61,279 nucleotides of DNA from a bacterium BMS3Bbin08 (lineage in GTDB: Bacteria; Nitrospirota; Thermodesulfovibrionia; UBA6902; BMS3Bbin08): NCBI GenBank assembly GCA_002897775.1, contig BDTR01000042.1:1-61279 (forward strand), read 5' to 3'. How positions within the stretch are numbered: position 1 is the first letter of the stretch; the number at the start of each line of letters is the position of its first letter. Below, one piece after another: positions 7,904-16,672 of this stretch. A program made the translations under genes and the position numbers. The notes beneath the pieces are model-generated. The model had not been told where the DNA came from and made no database searches. It saw only the letters and a list, made by a program, of their open reading frames with translations.

Positions 7904-8666
7904 GCCTTTAATCCTGCTTCCGCTCATTTTTTTCTGCCTTTCAGCAGTTATTTCCTCTGCCGAAATAACTCTACCTGACAAGCCGTTCAGGCACGTTGTA
8001 GACCTCGCCGGGATTATAAACGACAACGTAGAGTCAAACCTGAACAGATATCTCCTGGAACTTGAACAAAAAACAACCGCGCAAATGGTTGTACTAACCA
8101 TTCAAAGTCTTGAGGGAGAATCCCTTGAGGATTTTTCTCTTCAGGTAGCCCATGATAAATGGAAACTCGGACAAAAAGGAAAAGATAATGGTGTTCTGCT
8201 GCTTGTATCGCTTCAGGACAGGAAATACAGACTTGAGATAGGCTATGGTCTTGAGGGCATACTGCCGGATGGTCTTGCAGGACAAATAGGCAGGGATTAC
8301 CTTGTCCCTTATTTCAGGAAAGGTGATTATTCTACTGGTATTTTTACGGCATCACTGGCTGTAATAAGCCTGATCAGCTCTGAGGCAGGCGTGGAAATAA
8401 CAGGTATGCCCAGCCTCAGAAGCCGTACTACAGCATCCTATGGAAGTCAACAACGCGGTAAGCCTGCGATCTTAAATACAATATTTTTAATACTGTTTTT
8501 TATCGGCGTGATTTATCTGGCAATAAAACACCCGCGTCTCTTCATGTTTCTTCTTATAATGTCAATGATGGGCGGAGGCAGAAGAGGCAGTTGGGGAGGT
8601 AGTGGAGGAGGCTTTGGTGGTGGTGGCGGCGGCTTTGGAGGCGGCGGAGTTTCCGGAGGATGGTAA
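7887..8666 (+). CDS. TPM-domain (YgcG/TPM phosphatase-fold) membrane protein
   Basis: The protein has a signal peptide (about 1-25), an exported TPM domain (about 35-160) with HVVDLAGIINDN, LLLVSLQDRKYRLEIGYGLEG and GLAGQIGRDYLVPYF, one transmembrane helix near 198-215 and a C-terminal Gly-rich tail (GGGFGGGGGGFGGGG). This architecture is typical of TPM proteins encoded beside LemA. The family is poorly understood and is linked to photosystem repair in plants and to envelope processes in bacteria. The gene overlaps its upstream neighbour by 17 bases, suggesting translational coupling. Confidence 0.9.
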   Translation: MRLKNRPLILLPLIFFCLSAVISSAEITLPDKPFRHVVDLAGIINDNVESNLNRYLLELEQKTTAQMVVLTIQSLEGESLEDFSLQVAHDKWKLGQKGKDNGVLLLVSLQDRKYRLEIGYGLEGILPDGLAGQIGRDYLVPYFRKGDYSTGIFTASLAVISLISSEAGVEITGMPSLRSRTTASYGSQQRGKPAILNTIFLILFFIGVIYLAIKHPRLFMFLLIMSMMGGGRRGSWGGSGGGFGGGGGGFGGGGVSGGW

Positions 8667-8673
8667 GGAAATT

Positions 8674-8702
8674 CTCAATTATCAATTGACAATTATCAAT
8701 TA
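8674..8702. repeat. CAATTATCAATTGACAATTATCAATT repeat
   Basis: A self-complementary AT-rich tract built from CAATTATCAATT units between the TPM gene and lemA. The same class occurs at 12717-12745 and 53521-53556. Confidence 0.6.
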
Positions 8703-8720
8703 AAAAAAAGGAGGATGAAC

Positions 8721-9296
8721 ATGGGAAAAGGTTTGAAAATTACCCTGATAGTTTTAGGTATTCTGATTCTTGCAGGTCTGGGAACTGTGAGATGGGTCAT
8801 TAACGGCTATAACAATATTGTCGCAATGGATGAAAATGTTACCGGCAAGTGGGCACAGGTTGAAAACCAGTTGAAAAGACGATACGATCTTATTCCAAAT
8901 CTCATTGAAACTGTTAAAGGATATGCTTCTCACGAGAAAGAACTCTTTAAACATATTGCTGATGCAAGGACACAATATTTTCAGGCGAAGGATGTAAAAG
9001 GAAAGATTCAGGCTTCCAACCAGCTTGAAGGTGTGCTGTCAAGACTCCTTTTGCTGAAGGAGGCTTACCCTGACCTTAAGGCAAATCAGTCTTTTCTTAA
9101 GCTTCAGGACAGCCTTGAAGGAACTGAAAACAGGATCGCGGTAGAAAGAAAAAGGTACAATGAAGCAGTTCAAATGTTGAATACATACATAAGAACTTTC
9201 TTTGGGAGATTCTTCGCTTCTTTAGTAGGGGTATCAGCCGCTGAGTATTATGAAATCCCTGAAGCTGAAAAGGAAGTGCCAAAAGTCAAGTTTTAG
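8721..9296 (+). CDS. lemA: LemA family protein
   Basis: A single N-terminal transmembrane helix (about residues 5-26) is followed by the coiled helical LemA domain. Diagnostic segments are NIVAMDENV, KWAQVENQLKRRYDLIPNL, ETVKGYASHEKELF and AVERKRYNEAVQMLNTYIR. AAGGAGG sits six bases before the ATG at 8721; an ATG at 8715 directly abuts it and is unlikely. LemA paired with a TPM protein is a common arrangement. Molecular function unknown; predicted exposed outside the inner membrane. Confidence 0.93.
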   Translation: MGKGLKITLIVLGILILAGLGTVRWVINGYNNIVAMDENVTGKWAQVENQLKRRYDLIPNLIETVKGYASHEKELFKHIADARTQYFQAKDVKGKIQASNQLEGVLSRLLLLKEAYPDLKANQSFLKLQDSLEGTENRIAVERKRYNEAVQMLNTYIRTFFGRFFASLVGVSAAEYYEIPEAEKEVPKVKF

Positions 9297-9299
9297 AGA

Positions 9300-9478
9300 T
9301 TTCCAGGAAAATCTCTTGATGACACAGATTACACAGATAGATTATCTACACGATTGCAGTTAAAATCTGTGCCCCGAGAAATCTTTTAGATTTCCTGGAT
9401 TAAGTACCCGCAATTCTTTGAATTGCAGGGTATAATCATAATTAAAAATCGGTGTAATCAGCCCCGATACATCGGGGC
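9300..9478. repeat. Cluster of short hairpins and a partial GATTACACAGAT element
   Basis: The lemA-ACT gap holds GATTACACAGAT at 9327-9338 with an AATCTGTG partner near 9363. Further short hairpins include GCAATTC-TTT-GAATTGC and CCCCGAT-ACATCGGGG, the latter just before the ACT gene. It is a partial member of the family best seen at 50421-50512. Confidence 0.6.
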
Positions 9479-9490
9479 AGGAGGTGTAAA

Positions 9491-9883
9491 ATGGCAAAGG
9501 CAAAAAAAGTGAAACAGATCAACTTTGAAACAAGGAACAAGGTTGGGTTACTCTCCACGGTCACAACCGCGTTAAGCTCCGCGAGGATAAATATTAAAGC
9601 TATCTGCGCCTACGGCATGGACAAGAAAGCGTATTTCATGCTGGTAACCAGCAACAACGCAAAAGCAAGGAAAATCCTTGCAAAATTAAAGGCAAAGACC
9701 ACGGAAGATGATGTTATCGCCGTTGAAATGTCCAGCGGGGCCGGACAGCTGAAAAAAGCCGCCGTAAAAATATCAAATGCCGGCATTGATATCCAGTATA
9801 TGTACGGTACTGTGGGAAAAGGCAAAACATCCGTATGTATCTTTAAAACGGACAATGACAGAAAGGCCCTGAAGGTTCTTTAG
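9491..9883 (+). CDS. Tandem ACT-domain protein, 130 aa
   Basis: Two ACT-type regulatory domains are visible: about 6-70 (INFETRNKVGLLSTVTTAL, INIKAICAYGMD) and about 72-130 (LKKAAVKISNAGIDIQYMYG, VCIFKTDNDRKAL). ACT domains bind amino acids or other small ligands. No catalytic domain is attached, so it is probably a stand-alone sensor or modulator. GGAGG is well placed before the ATG. The gene faces the convergent selenoprotein candidate 42 bases away. Confidence 0.85.
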   Translation: MAKAKKVKQINFETRNKVGLLSTVTTALSSARINIKAICAYGMDKKAYFMLVTSNNAKARKILAKLKAKTTEDDVIAVEMSSGAGQLKKAAVKISNAGIDIQYMYGTVGKGKTSVCIFKTDNDRKALKVL

Positions 9884-9925
9884 AAAAAAAGGACAGATAA
9901 AAGATCAGGGGCTGAGAGGGTTCTT

Positions 9926-10285
9926 TTACTTATCCCCGGCAGATGCGGTTCTGGCTGTCTCGAGTTGCGCGATGAATGCGTCCGGCCTGAAAAATCCAGG
10001 GACCCTGTGGAGCTCGTTGCCACCCGGATCCAGGATAATATACATAGGTGTTGCTTTCACGTTGAGCCTTAAGAACTGCCCGGCATCACTCCCGGATCCG
10101 TACTTGAGCGGAATAAAATGCTGTTTAATATAGTCCTGGACCTTTTCATTTAGAAACGTACCTGTTTCCATCATCTTGCAGGCCGGTCAGGCAGGGCTGG
10201 AAAATTCGACAAGGACAAGCCTGTTGTTCTTTGATAATTCCAGGGTCCGGCTGAGACTGCTTTCCCAGGCAATGCCGTCTGCCAT
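9926..10285 (-). CDS. Thioredoxin-fold selenoprotein candidate (UxxC), 119 aa
   Basis: From the ATG at 10285 (AGGGGGTG upstream and an in-frame TAG just before that) the frame reads 32 codons to a TGA at 10189-10187 and then continues 86 codons to a normal stop. The TGA falls at position 33 in VEFSSPA-U-PAC-KMM, exactly the first redox residue of a CxxC thioredoxin site. Downstream features of the fold follow, including the cis-Pro loop (KATPMYIILDP, Pro80) and PGFF. A hairpin with an AGGU loop starts 17 bases after the TGA. The simplest reading is selenocysteine insertion. The alternative is a nonsense-mutated gene. No signal peptide is present. Confidence 0.75.
10151..10170 (-). promoter_or_regulatory. 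SECIS-like hairpin for UGA decoding
   Basis: In the message, UGGAAAC pairs with GUUUCUA around a six-base loop AGGUAC. The loop GG is 25-26 bases after the UGA. Bacterial SECIS elements lie within the coding region just after UGA and carry GG(U) in the apical loop (E. coli fdhF has AGGUCU), so stem, loop and distance all fit. The bulged U known from fdhF is not obvious. Confidence 0.6.
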
Positions 10286-10512
10286 GGACACCCCCTATCC
10301 TGATGAGACTTACTCCGTACAATCCCTGAGCTTCATTTGGACCGCGAATACCGGTAATTTTAAGTATATTACACGCACAACAAAAAAGAAAAGCTCTGAA
10401 CTTCACAAATGGGATATACGGGGGTTACCCTGCTAGATTAGAAAAAAATATCTTTTCAGTTGCGGACAAAAGGAATAAGTGATAAATTCTGGTAATATCA
10501 CAAGGAGGCATT
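10286..10512. other. Divergent intergenic region with a weak promoter
   Basis: Between the selenoprotein candidate (-) and the AsmA gene (+). TTGCGG at 10460-10465 and TAAATT at 10483-10488, spaced 17 bases, could drive the AsmA gene. No convincing coding frame is present. Confidence 0.35.
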
Positions 10513-12648
10513 ATGGCTAAAAAAACCGGAAAGTTTCTGCTAATAATTGTATCCCTTATAGCGGTAATCACAATAGCCCTTGCAGTATTAATAAAGATCT
10601 ATGTAACTCCTGAAAGGGTCAAGGCCTTTTTGATCCCTGAAGTTGAGAAGGTCCTGAACAGAAAGGTGGACATAGGCGAACTGAAAATAAGCCTTTTCAA
10701 GGGAATTGCGGCAAAAGACTTCGCGATCAAGGAAACAGACGGAAAGACCGACTTCATTAAATGCAGGGAGTTTGTGCTCAAATATCAACTCCTTCCTCTT
10801 CTGTCAAAAAAATTGATCATAGACCGGATAAAGCTGGAAGGTCCCTCGGTCAGGATCGTACGCAGTAAAGAAGGCAGGTTTAATTTCGAAGACATTGGAC
10901 AGAAGAAAGAACCTGAAGAGGTCAGCAAAGAAGAACAGACAGGCGAATCAAAAGGGCTTCCTGTATCGCTGCTTATAAGCAGGATAGTGGTAAAAGAGGC
11001 GCGTTTTACATTTATCGACCTTAAGAAAGAGCTTCCTGACCTGAAGGGCTCACTGGACATCGACACAGGGATCGAAAGCGCCGGAAAATCGGAACTTGCT
11101 TCTCAGGGAAGTATAAAACTCAAGCTCGATGAACTCCGGTTAGGGGAAAACCCGGAGAAACGCATAAAAGATATATCAGCGGAACTTGACTACGCGGTCA
11201 ATATAGACCTTGAATCCAATAGCATATTTATCAACAAGGCAGACATGAATGTCCTTGATATACCTCTTTCATTGTCAGGAGAAGTTACTGATCTTAAAAC
11301 CTCACCCATGATCAACGTGGCGTTTACGGTCCCAAAGACAAAAATCGCGGACATACAGAGATCGGTCTCCAGGTTCACGGATATTAAAGGACTGGGCCTT
11401 TCCGGCGTTCTTGCGGCGGATATGAAAGTATCCGGCATGCTTAAAGAGCTTGATTCACTCAAAACCGACGGGGTAGTTACTCTTGAAAAAGCAGGTATAG
11501 CGTATAACAATGTTGACGCCCTGCTTGACGGCAGCCTGAAATTCTCAAACAAATCAGTGAAGATCGACCTCACAGGGATCGTCGGCAAAAACTCGGCAGA
11601 AATAAAAGGCACTGTCAGCAACTATCTTAAAAACCCGGAGATAAAACTTGATCTCTATTCAAAGCAGCTCTTTCTTGATGAGCTTATACCGGCCGGCAAG
11701 CCTGAAGAAGTCCCTTCCGCTCAAAAGGGCGGGGCCTCCAGGGCCAGGGCCTCTGAAGAAGCAAAGCCTCTCGACCTTAAACTGACGGCTGAGGGAGAAG
11801 TAAAGATCGATTCAGCCAGGTACAAAGGCATGACAATGAGCGATTTCCATATGATATACAGCTTCAGGAATAACAGGCTTGAGATCACAAAAATGACAGC
11901 CGGTGCCGGAAAGGGCACGCTAAATTTAACAGGCGCCGCCGCTGACCTCTCTAAAAAGGGGTATTCATATAATCTTTCCATTAATATTGATTCTCTCCAC
12001 GCGGATGAGATCTTAAACTCCCTCTTCCCGAAAACAAAAGATATGGTATATGGAATTCTTTCCGCCAATTTTAAATTAAACGGATCAGGAACCTTGCCCG
12101 ATATCGTAAAGAGGAACTTAAATGCTGACGGAGATTTCAGAATAGTTGACGGGAAAATAACAAATGTCCCGATAACCAAAAATCTTTCGCAGCTTCTTAA
12201 CATCCCTGAACTGGAAACAATAAACCTGAAACAGGCCAATGGAACAGTAAAGATCAAGAACAGTATCGCGAGACTCGACAGTTTTTTTGCTTCAGATGAG
12301 ATCGAGATGGACCCCAGGGGGGATATAGGTCTTGACGGCGACCTTGATCTTACCTTTGACATTAAACTGTCTCCGCGTCTTACTGACAAGGCAATGAGTT
12401 CAAAGATCTCACAATACATAAAAAGCGAAAAAGGCTGGGGCCTGATCCCCATAAAGTGTCCGGGCACGTTTTCAAAGCCTTCCTGCATGGTGGACGTTGC
12501 AAAAGCAGGCGAACGGGTCATAAAGAAAAAAGGCAAAGAACTGCTGGAGGACCTTTTTAACAGTAAAGACGAAAAAAAGGAAGGGGAAACACCACAGCAG
12601 GAGGAAGGAAAGCCTCTTGAGAACCTTTTAAAGGGGATATTTGATTAA
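10513..12648 (+). CDS. AsmA-family inner-membrane protein
   Basis: The 711-aa protein has one N-terminal transmembrane helix (about 8-28) followed by the AsmA signature (VTPERVKAFLIPEVEKVLNRKVDIGELKIS in part) and long repetitive beta strands typical of the AsmA/TamB-like lipid-transfer superfamily. A C-terminal AsmA-like domain (about 440-640: LNLTGAAADLSKKGY, SANFKLNGSGTLPD, GDIGLDGDLDLTFDIKL) precedes a charged, Glu/Lys-rich tail. Such proteins span the periplasm and are implicated in phospholipid movement to the outer membrane. AAGGAGG precedes the ATG. It is a single gene, with a convergent neighbour downstream. Confidence 0.9.
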   Translation: MAKKTGKFLLIIVSLIAVITIALAVLIKIYVTPERVKAFLIPEVEKVLNRKVDIGELKISLFKGIAAKDFAIKETDGKTDFIKCREFVLKYQLLPLLSKKLIIDRIKLEGPSVRIVRSKEGRFNFEDIGQKKEPEEVSKEEQTGESKGLPVSLLISRIVVKEARFTFIDLKKELPDLKGSLDIDTGIESAGKSELASQGSIKLKLDELRLGENPEKRIKDISAELDYAVNIDLESNSIFINKADMNVLDIPLSLSGEVTDLKTSPMINVAFTVPKTKIADIQRSVSRFTDIKGLGLSGVLAADMKVSGMLKELDSLKTDGVVTLEKAGIAYNNVDALLDGSLKFSNKSVKIDLTGIVGKNSAEIKGTVSNYLKNPEIKLDLYSKQLFLDELIPAGKPEEVPSAQKGGASRARASEEAKPLDLKLTAEGEVKIDSARYKGMTMSDFHMIYSFRNNRLEITKMTAGAGKGTLNLTGAAADLSKKGYSYNLSINIDSLHADEILNSLFPKTKDMVYGILSANFKLNGSGTLPDIVKRNLNADGDFRIVDGKITNVPITKNLSQLLNIPELETINLKQANGTVKIKNSIARLDSFFASDEIEMDPRGDIGLDGDLDLTFDIKLSPRLTDKAMSSKISQYIKSEKGWGLIPIKCPGTFSKPSCMVDVAKAGERVIKKKGKELLEDLFNSKDEKKEGETPQQEEGKPLENLLKGIFD

Positions 12649-12673
12649 AGGGTGTAAACATTTCAAAATGTAA

Positions 12674-12708
12674 ACCCCGTTAGAAGACCTTCGTTCTTCT
12701 AACGGGGT
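12674..12708. repeat. Perfect 14-bp-arm palindrome, CCCCGTTAGAA family
   Basis: ACCCCGTTAGAAGA and TCTTCTAACGGGGT are separated by seven bases. It lies between the convergent AsmA and hydrolase genes and could act as a bidirectional terminator, although no clear T run follows on either strand. Confidence 0.75.
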
Positions 12709-12722
12709 AAAATTAGCAATTA

Positions 12723-13562
12723 TCAATTAACAATTAACAATTGCTGCTCTTCCATCTTTCTCACAAACTCATCTATTTTAGAGATAAAAATATCTCTTGA
12801 CACAAAAAATGTGTCATTATGCCCTCCCCTTACCTCCACAAACTCCTTTGGTTCTGAAGCGGCATTAAACAATTTTCTGCCGAGTTCAACAGGTATGATC
12901 TCATCGTTAACACTGTGGAATATCAGTTTGGGCGATCTGATATACCCGATCTTTTCCAGAGAATCATATCTGCTCGCGTAAACAAACGCGGGCACAAAAG
13001 GGAAAACCATCTTTGCCATGTCCCTGACCGAGCTAAAACCGCCTTCAACTATCACTCCTGCCACATCACGCCTGTATGCAAGATCAATTGCCACTGCCGC
13101 GCCAAGTGATTCCCCGAAGACAATTACCTTCTCTGGAGACTGCTTCCTGACGTTCACCAGGTAGTTATACATGCTCTCCGCGTCAAGATATAATCCGTTT
13201 TCAGAGGGCCGGCCGGCACTCATGCCATATCCACGGTAGTCGAATATAAGAACATCCAGGCGCAGATCATTAAGGGTCTTTATCTTGCCAAGACGATGGC
13301 TGATATTGCCGCCGTTGCCATGGCAGAATATCACCGCCGCGCGCGGCTGTTCAGACCTGATGAACCAGCCTGAGATATCAATATCATCTTCAGTTCTGAC
13401 CTTGACAGGTTCATAGTCCAGGCCGATATCAGAAGGAGTAGCGTCAACAGGACGTAAGGGGGAATAGAGGTTTCTTTTTTCAACAAACCTCACCCAGAAA
13501 AAAGCCGCTATCAGCAAGATAATTATTAAAAGCGGGATCCTTACAAAATGACCGTCTATCAT
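12723..13562 (-). CDS. Alpha/beta hydrolase (S33/BEM46-like)
   Basis: A membrane-anchored alpha/beta hydrolase: the N-terminal helix (about 8-24) is followed by the hydrolase fold. Visible features are FCHGNGGNISHR (oxyanion region), FDYRGYGMSAGRPSE, the nucleophile elbow GESLGA, the acid in SVNDEIIP and the catalytic His in RGGHNDTFF. This matches the BEM46/YfhR-type group with unknown substrate. The last residues (QQLLIVN) are encoded by an AATTAACAATT repeat, so the C-terminus appears to run into repetitive DNA. No strong ribosome-binding site precedes the start. Confidence 0.88.
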   Translation of the reverse strand: MIDGHFVRIPLLIIILLIAAFFWVRFVEKRNLYSPLRPVDATPSDIGLDYEPVKVRTEDDIDISGWFIRSEQPRAAVIFCHGNGGNISHRLGKIKTLNDLRLDVLIFDYRGYGMSAGRPSENGLYLDAESMYNYLVNVRKQSPEKVIVFGESLGAAVAIDLAYRRDVAGVIVEGGFSSVRDMAKMVFPFVPAFVYASRYDSLEKIGYIRSPKLIFHSVNDEIIPVELGRKLFNAASEPKEFVEVRGGHNDTFFVSRDIFISKIDEFVRKMEEQQLLIVN

Positions 13563-13646
13563 ATTATGTATATTATCAACCCGGCCATAAGATTTCCAGG
13601 CGGGAAAACGTAATGGACATCCCTTTAAACGTGGTATACTGGTTTT

Positions 13647-14261
13647 ATGGCGGCCAGAAGCGGTTTTTTACATCAGATCCTGTTCCTGACAGCCCTTGCC
13701 ATTTTAATGCAGGGCTGCGCAATGATAGAGATAAGAAGCCTCCAGAAGCCTCATATCAACATGGCCGGATACAGGACCTTTACCACGCTAAACCAGGCAA
13801 AATCAGGGGAGGAGAACTACCTTCGCGACGAGGTGCTCCTGGACCATACTTCAGATGTAATGTCAGAGCTTGGCTATTTGCAGTCCTCTCCAAAAAAGGC
13901 TCAGGCCCGCGTTACGCTGGTATTTAACGAGGGTTTTAAAAAGGTATTTATACCACCCGCAACCGAGCCCATTATATCCTACACCGAGGGAGAGTTCACA
14001 ACTGTCACCGGCACGGTTAACGGTGAAACCATACACTTTTTCGGATATATCCCGCCCATGAGGGTTGAGCGTTACGTTGGAATACCCGCTCATGAGATAG
14101 ATGTTTACAAGCTTATGCTGAGGATAGACATATACGACTCCAGGTCCCTGTCAAAGATCTGGACCGGCACAGCTTATAAAGAATCAACTCGGGGCAACGC
14201 GATCAAAGACGCCCGGAGGATGATCAATAAATTACTTAGAGAACGCCTGCCCGCCTTGTAG
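13647..14261 (+). CDS. DUF4136-like lipoprotein
   Basis: A signal peptide ends with the lipobox LMQGC (Cys about 24), so the protein is probably lipid-anchored. The mature domain, about 180 residues, begins with a GYRTFTTL strand and contains VMSELGYLQ, ARVTLVF, and a C-terminal LMLRIDIYDSRSLSKIWTGTAY segment, the pattern of DUF4136 proteins. Function unknown. There is no clear Shine-Dalgarno sequence. It is a single gene followed by a 190-base gap. Confidence 0.75.
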   Translation: MAARSGFLHQILFLTALAILMQGCAMIEIRSLQKPHINMAGYRTFTTLNQAKSGEENYLRDEVLLDHTSDVMSELGYLQSSPKKAQARVTLVFNEGFKKVFIPPATEPIISYTEGEFTTVTGTVNGETIHFFGYIPPMRVERYVGIPAHEIDVYKLMLRIDIYDSRSLSKIWTGTAYKESTRGNAIKDARRMINKLLRERLPAL

Positions 14262-14455
14262 TATGGCGCGGCTTCCATTCTCCGTAGTAGTCTGCTTCGC
14301 CGAAGTTTCGTTCTCTGTAGCACTGCGAAGGATGAATCGGGGCACCGTAAAAAGCCATTCGAAAGATCTGTATCTTACGGACTTTTCCAGCTGCGCGAGA
14401 ATATACTCATTCTAAATAAGGTTATGCTAAACTATGTAATCGCCAAGAGTCTGGA
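14262..14455. other. Intergenic region with imperfect hairpins
   Basis: It contains CTTCGCCGAAG-type short palindromes and a CCGTAA...TTACGG inverted repeat (about 14345-14380). No gene is seen. Confidence 0.4.
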
Positions 14456-16636
14456 ATGCTTGAAAATCTCAGCTATAAAAACAAAATAATACTGTTTATC
14501 GCGATAGTTTTTTTTCTGATCTCCGCAAGTCTCGTCTTCATCTATGCCATCTCAAAAGACAACCTTATCGCAGGCCACAATAACAGGCTTGAAACAACGG
14601 CGCAGCTTACCACTAATCTGCTTAATCGTGACGTAGAAGGCGTGGAAAAGGTTATCAGTCTGTTTGAAGAAAACAAGACTCTGACCGAATATCTCTACAT
14701 TACCAACAGAATGGGACAGGACAAAGAACCCCTGGAAGAACTTTCAAAAAACATTATAAACCCTTTGAATTTCAGCCTGCTCGTGCTTTATGACATCAAC
14801 GGAGAGGAACTGGTGCGTGTTGATACTGATTATCCTGAGGACAGAAAAGGTCCCCCGGAGAAACTGACCTTCATGAAGGACAAAAAAAATATCTCGGGCT
14901 TTGCCATAAACAACGGCATATTAAGGATACTGGCTCTGGGCACCATGACGTTCAAACCGTCCCCGTATGAACAGGAAGACATAAGCTATATCAAAATAGG
15001 CGCCAATATAGATACAAAATATCTGAACTTCATAAAAAAAATAAGCGGAAACGATATTTTTGTAATGAAGGGGAGCGATATTCAGCTGTCCACGCAAGAG
15101 GGCGTATCATCCGTAGATATCTCGGGACAGACAATGGAAGCAGGAGGCAACAGATATTCAATAAAGTCTATTCCTCTTGGATCCATATACGGAGAGGAAA
15201 TAGGAACATTAATCATAGCCCTCTCACAAAAAGACCTTGCCGCCGCCCTAAAAAAACTTAGGTTCACGATCATTCTTTTAGCTCTCGGCAGCATTCTGAT
15301 AGCCGGGTTACTGGGCCTGGCGCTTACAAAAACCCTCACATCACCGCTTAACAAGCTGGTGCGGCTCACAGAACAGGTTGGAAGCGGAAGGTTTCCTGAA
15401 GAAACATCATTCAGCGGAAGCGATGAGGTCTCGGTCCTGGGAAGGCATTTCCTTGAAATGACAAAAAAACTGAAAGACCAGAAGAAAGCGCTTGCCAGCT
15501 ATACGACCGGTCTTGAAGACGCTGTCATGAAAAGGACCCGGGAGCTTTTCAACTCAAGGGAGGAGTGGATCAGCACGTTTAATGCCATCAAAGACTATAT
15601 CCTGATCGTTGACCGCGACTACAGCATAGTCAGAGCGAACAAGACACTGCTTGACCGGATTGCCCTCACCAATCAGGAACTGTCGGGTAAAAAGTGTTAT
15701 GAAGTTCTTTGCGGCGAAAAAGGCGCGCCGGATGCCTGCCCGATAAAAACCACCCTGGAAACAAAAGGACCGTCTTTCACGGAAATAAGATACTATAAGC
15801 TCGGCGAGTATTTCATGGCGTCAGCCGCGCCCCTCAGCATAAAAGGGAATATAATTACGAATATTGTTTATGTTGTTAAAGATATCACGGAACGGCACAA
15901 TATGCAGCTTCAGATGATCAACGCCGAGAAACTGGCGTCGATGGGTCAGATGGCCGCCGGATTCGCGCACGAGATAAATAATCCTATGGCGGCAATAGCC
16001 GGCTGTACAGAGCTGCTGATAGACCAGCTCGACTCCAATGAACTCAAGAATATCCCGCAGTTTGAATATTTTCATGATTACCTTAACATCATTTACAGGG
16101 AGGCCTTCAGGTGCAAGGACATAATACGGGGTATGCTGCGCTTTTCGCGAAGGCAGTTTGAAAAAAGCACGGTTGAAGTTGATCTGATAATCAGGGAAAT
16201 ACTGTCACTGCTTGACCACATCATAAAACACCAGAGAATAAACGTTGTAGAAGAATATAAAAACACCGATAACTCGCTTCATGCCGATGAAGGGGAGATA
16301 AGGCAAATATTCCTGGCCCTCGTTGTCAACGCGATCGATGCTATGCCGGAAGGCGGTACACTCACCATTAAAACAATGGAATCGGTTGAAGGTATACGCG
16401 TAACAGTACATGACACCGGCCCCGGCATTCCACGGGACGTGCAGAACAGGATATTCGAGCCATTTTTCACTACAAAGCCTGTTGGAAAAGGAACCGGTCT
16501 CGGGCTTTTCATCGCATTTAACATGGTAAAGAAATATCACGGGAAACTAGAACTCGAATCAACAAACGGTCAGGGGTCAATATTCTCCGTGAGCCTTCCG
16601 GTCATCAATACCGCCGAAGAGCCTGAGGAGGGGTAG
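14456..16636 (+). CDS. Membrane sensor histidine kinase (HAMP-PAS-HisKA-HATPase)
   Basis: The 726-aa protein has a transmembrane helix at about 11-31, a periplasmic sensory region of about 235 residues, a second helix near 268-290, a HAMP linker (LTSPLNKLVRLTEQVGSG), a PAS domain (about 370-480: DYILIVDRDYSIVRANKTLL, CYEVLCGEKGAPDACPI), a HisKA domain with phospho-acceptor His505 in FAHEINNPMAA, and a catalytic domain (NAIDAMPEGG, DTGPGIP, GTGLGLF). The cysteines in the PAS region (KCYEVLCG...DACP) are seen in several such kinases. No response regulator is adjacent, so the partner is unknown. Confidence 0.93.
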   Translation: MLENLSYKNKIILFIAIVFFLISASLVFIYAISKDNLIAGHNNRLETTAQLTTNLLNRDVEGVEKVISLFEENKTLTEYLYITNRMGQDKEPLEELSKNIINPLNFSLLVLYDINGEELVRVDTDYPEDRKGPPEKLTFMKDKKNISGFAINNGILRILALGTMTFKPSPYEQEDISYIKIGANIDTKYLNFIKKISGNDIFVMKGSDIQLSTQEGVSSVDISGQTMEAGGNRYSIKSIPLGSIYGEEIGTLIIALSQKDLAAALKKLRFTIILLALGSILIAGLLGLALTKTLTSPLNKLVRLTEQVGSGRFPEETSFSGSDEVSVLGRHFLEMTKKLKDQKKALASYTTGLEDAVMKRTRELFNSREEWISTFNAIKDYILIVDRDYSIVRANKTLLDRIALTNQELSGKKCYEVLCGEKGAPDACPIKTTLETKGPSFTEIRYYKLGEYFMASAAPLSIKGNIITNIVYVVKDITERHNMQLQMINAEKLASMGQMAAGFAHEINNPMAAIAGCTELLIDQLDSNELKNIPQFEYFHDYLNIIYREAFRCKDIIRGMLRFSRRQFEKSTVEVDLIIREILSLLDHIIKHQRINVVEEYKNTDNSLHADEGEIRQIFLALVVNAIDAMPEGGTLTIKTMESVEGIRVTVHDTGPGIPRDVQNRIFEPFFTTKPVGKGTGLGLFIAFNMVKKYHGKLELESTNGQGSIFSVSLPVINTAEEPEEG

Positions 16637-16672
16637 TCCTGTTAGAGGTCTGGTTGGATCGGATCAGGGGAG

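Noticed and set aside
10146-10406. Alternative minus-strand frame overlapping the selenoprotein candidate (86 residues)
   Set aside because: It has no domain pattern, and its frame is different from the one that continues the thioredoxin fold. The TGA-read-through frame explains the region better.
11721-12536. Long minus-strand open frame antisense to the AsmA gene
   Set aside because: It is a shadow of the strong AsmA frame on the other strand, with no recognisable domain or ribosome-binding site.
13613-13927. Second plus-strand frame overlapping the DUF4136-like lipoprotein gene
   Set aside because: It has no signal peptide or domain, whereas the overlapping frame from 13647 has a clear lipobox and family pattern.
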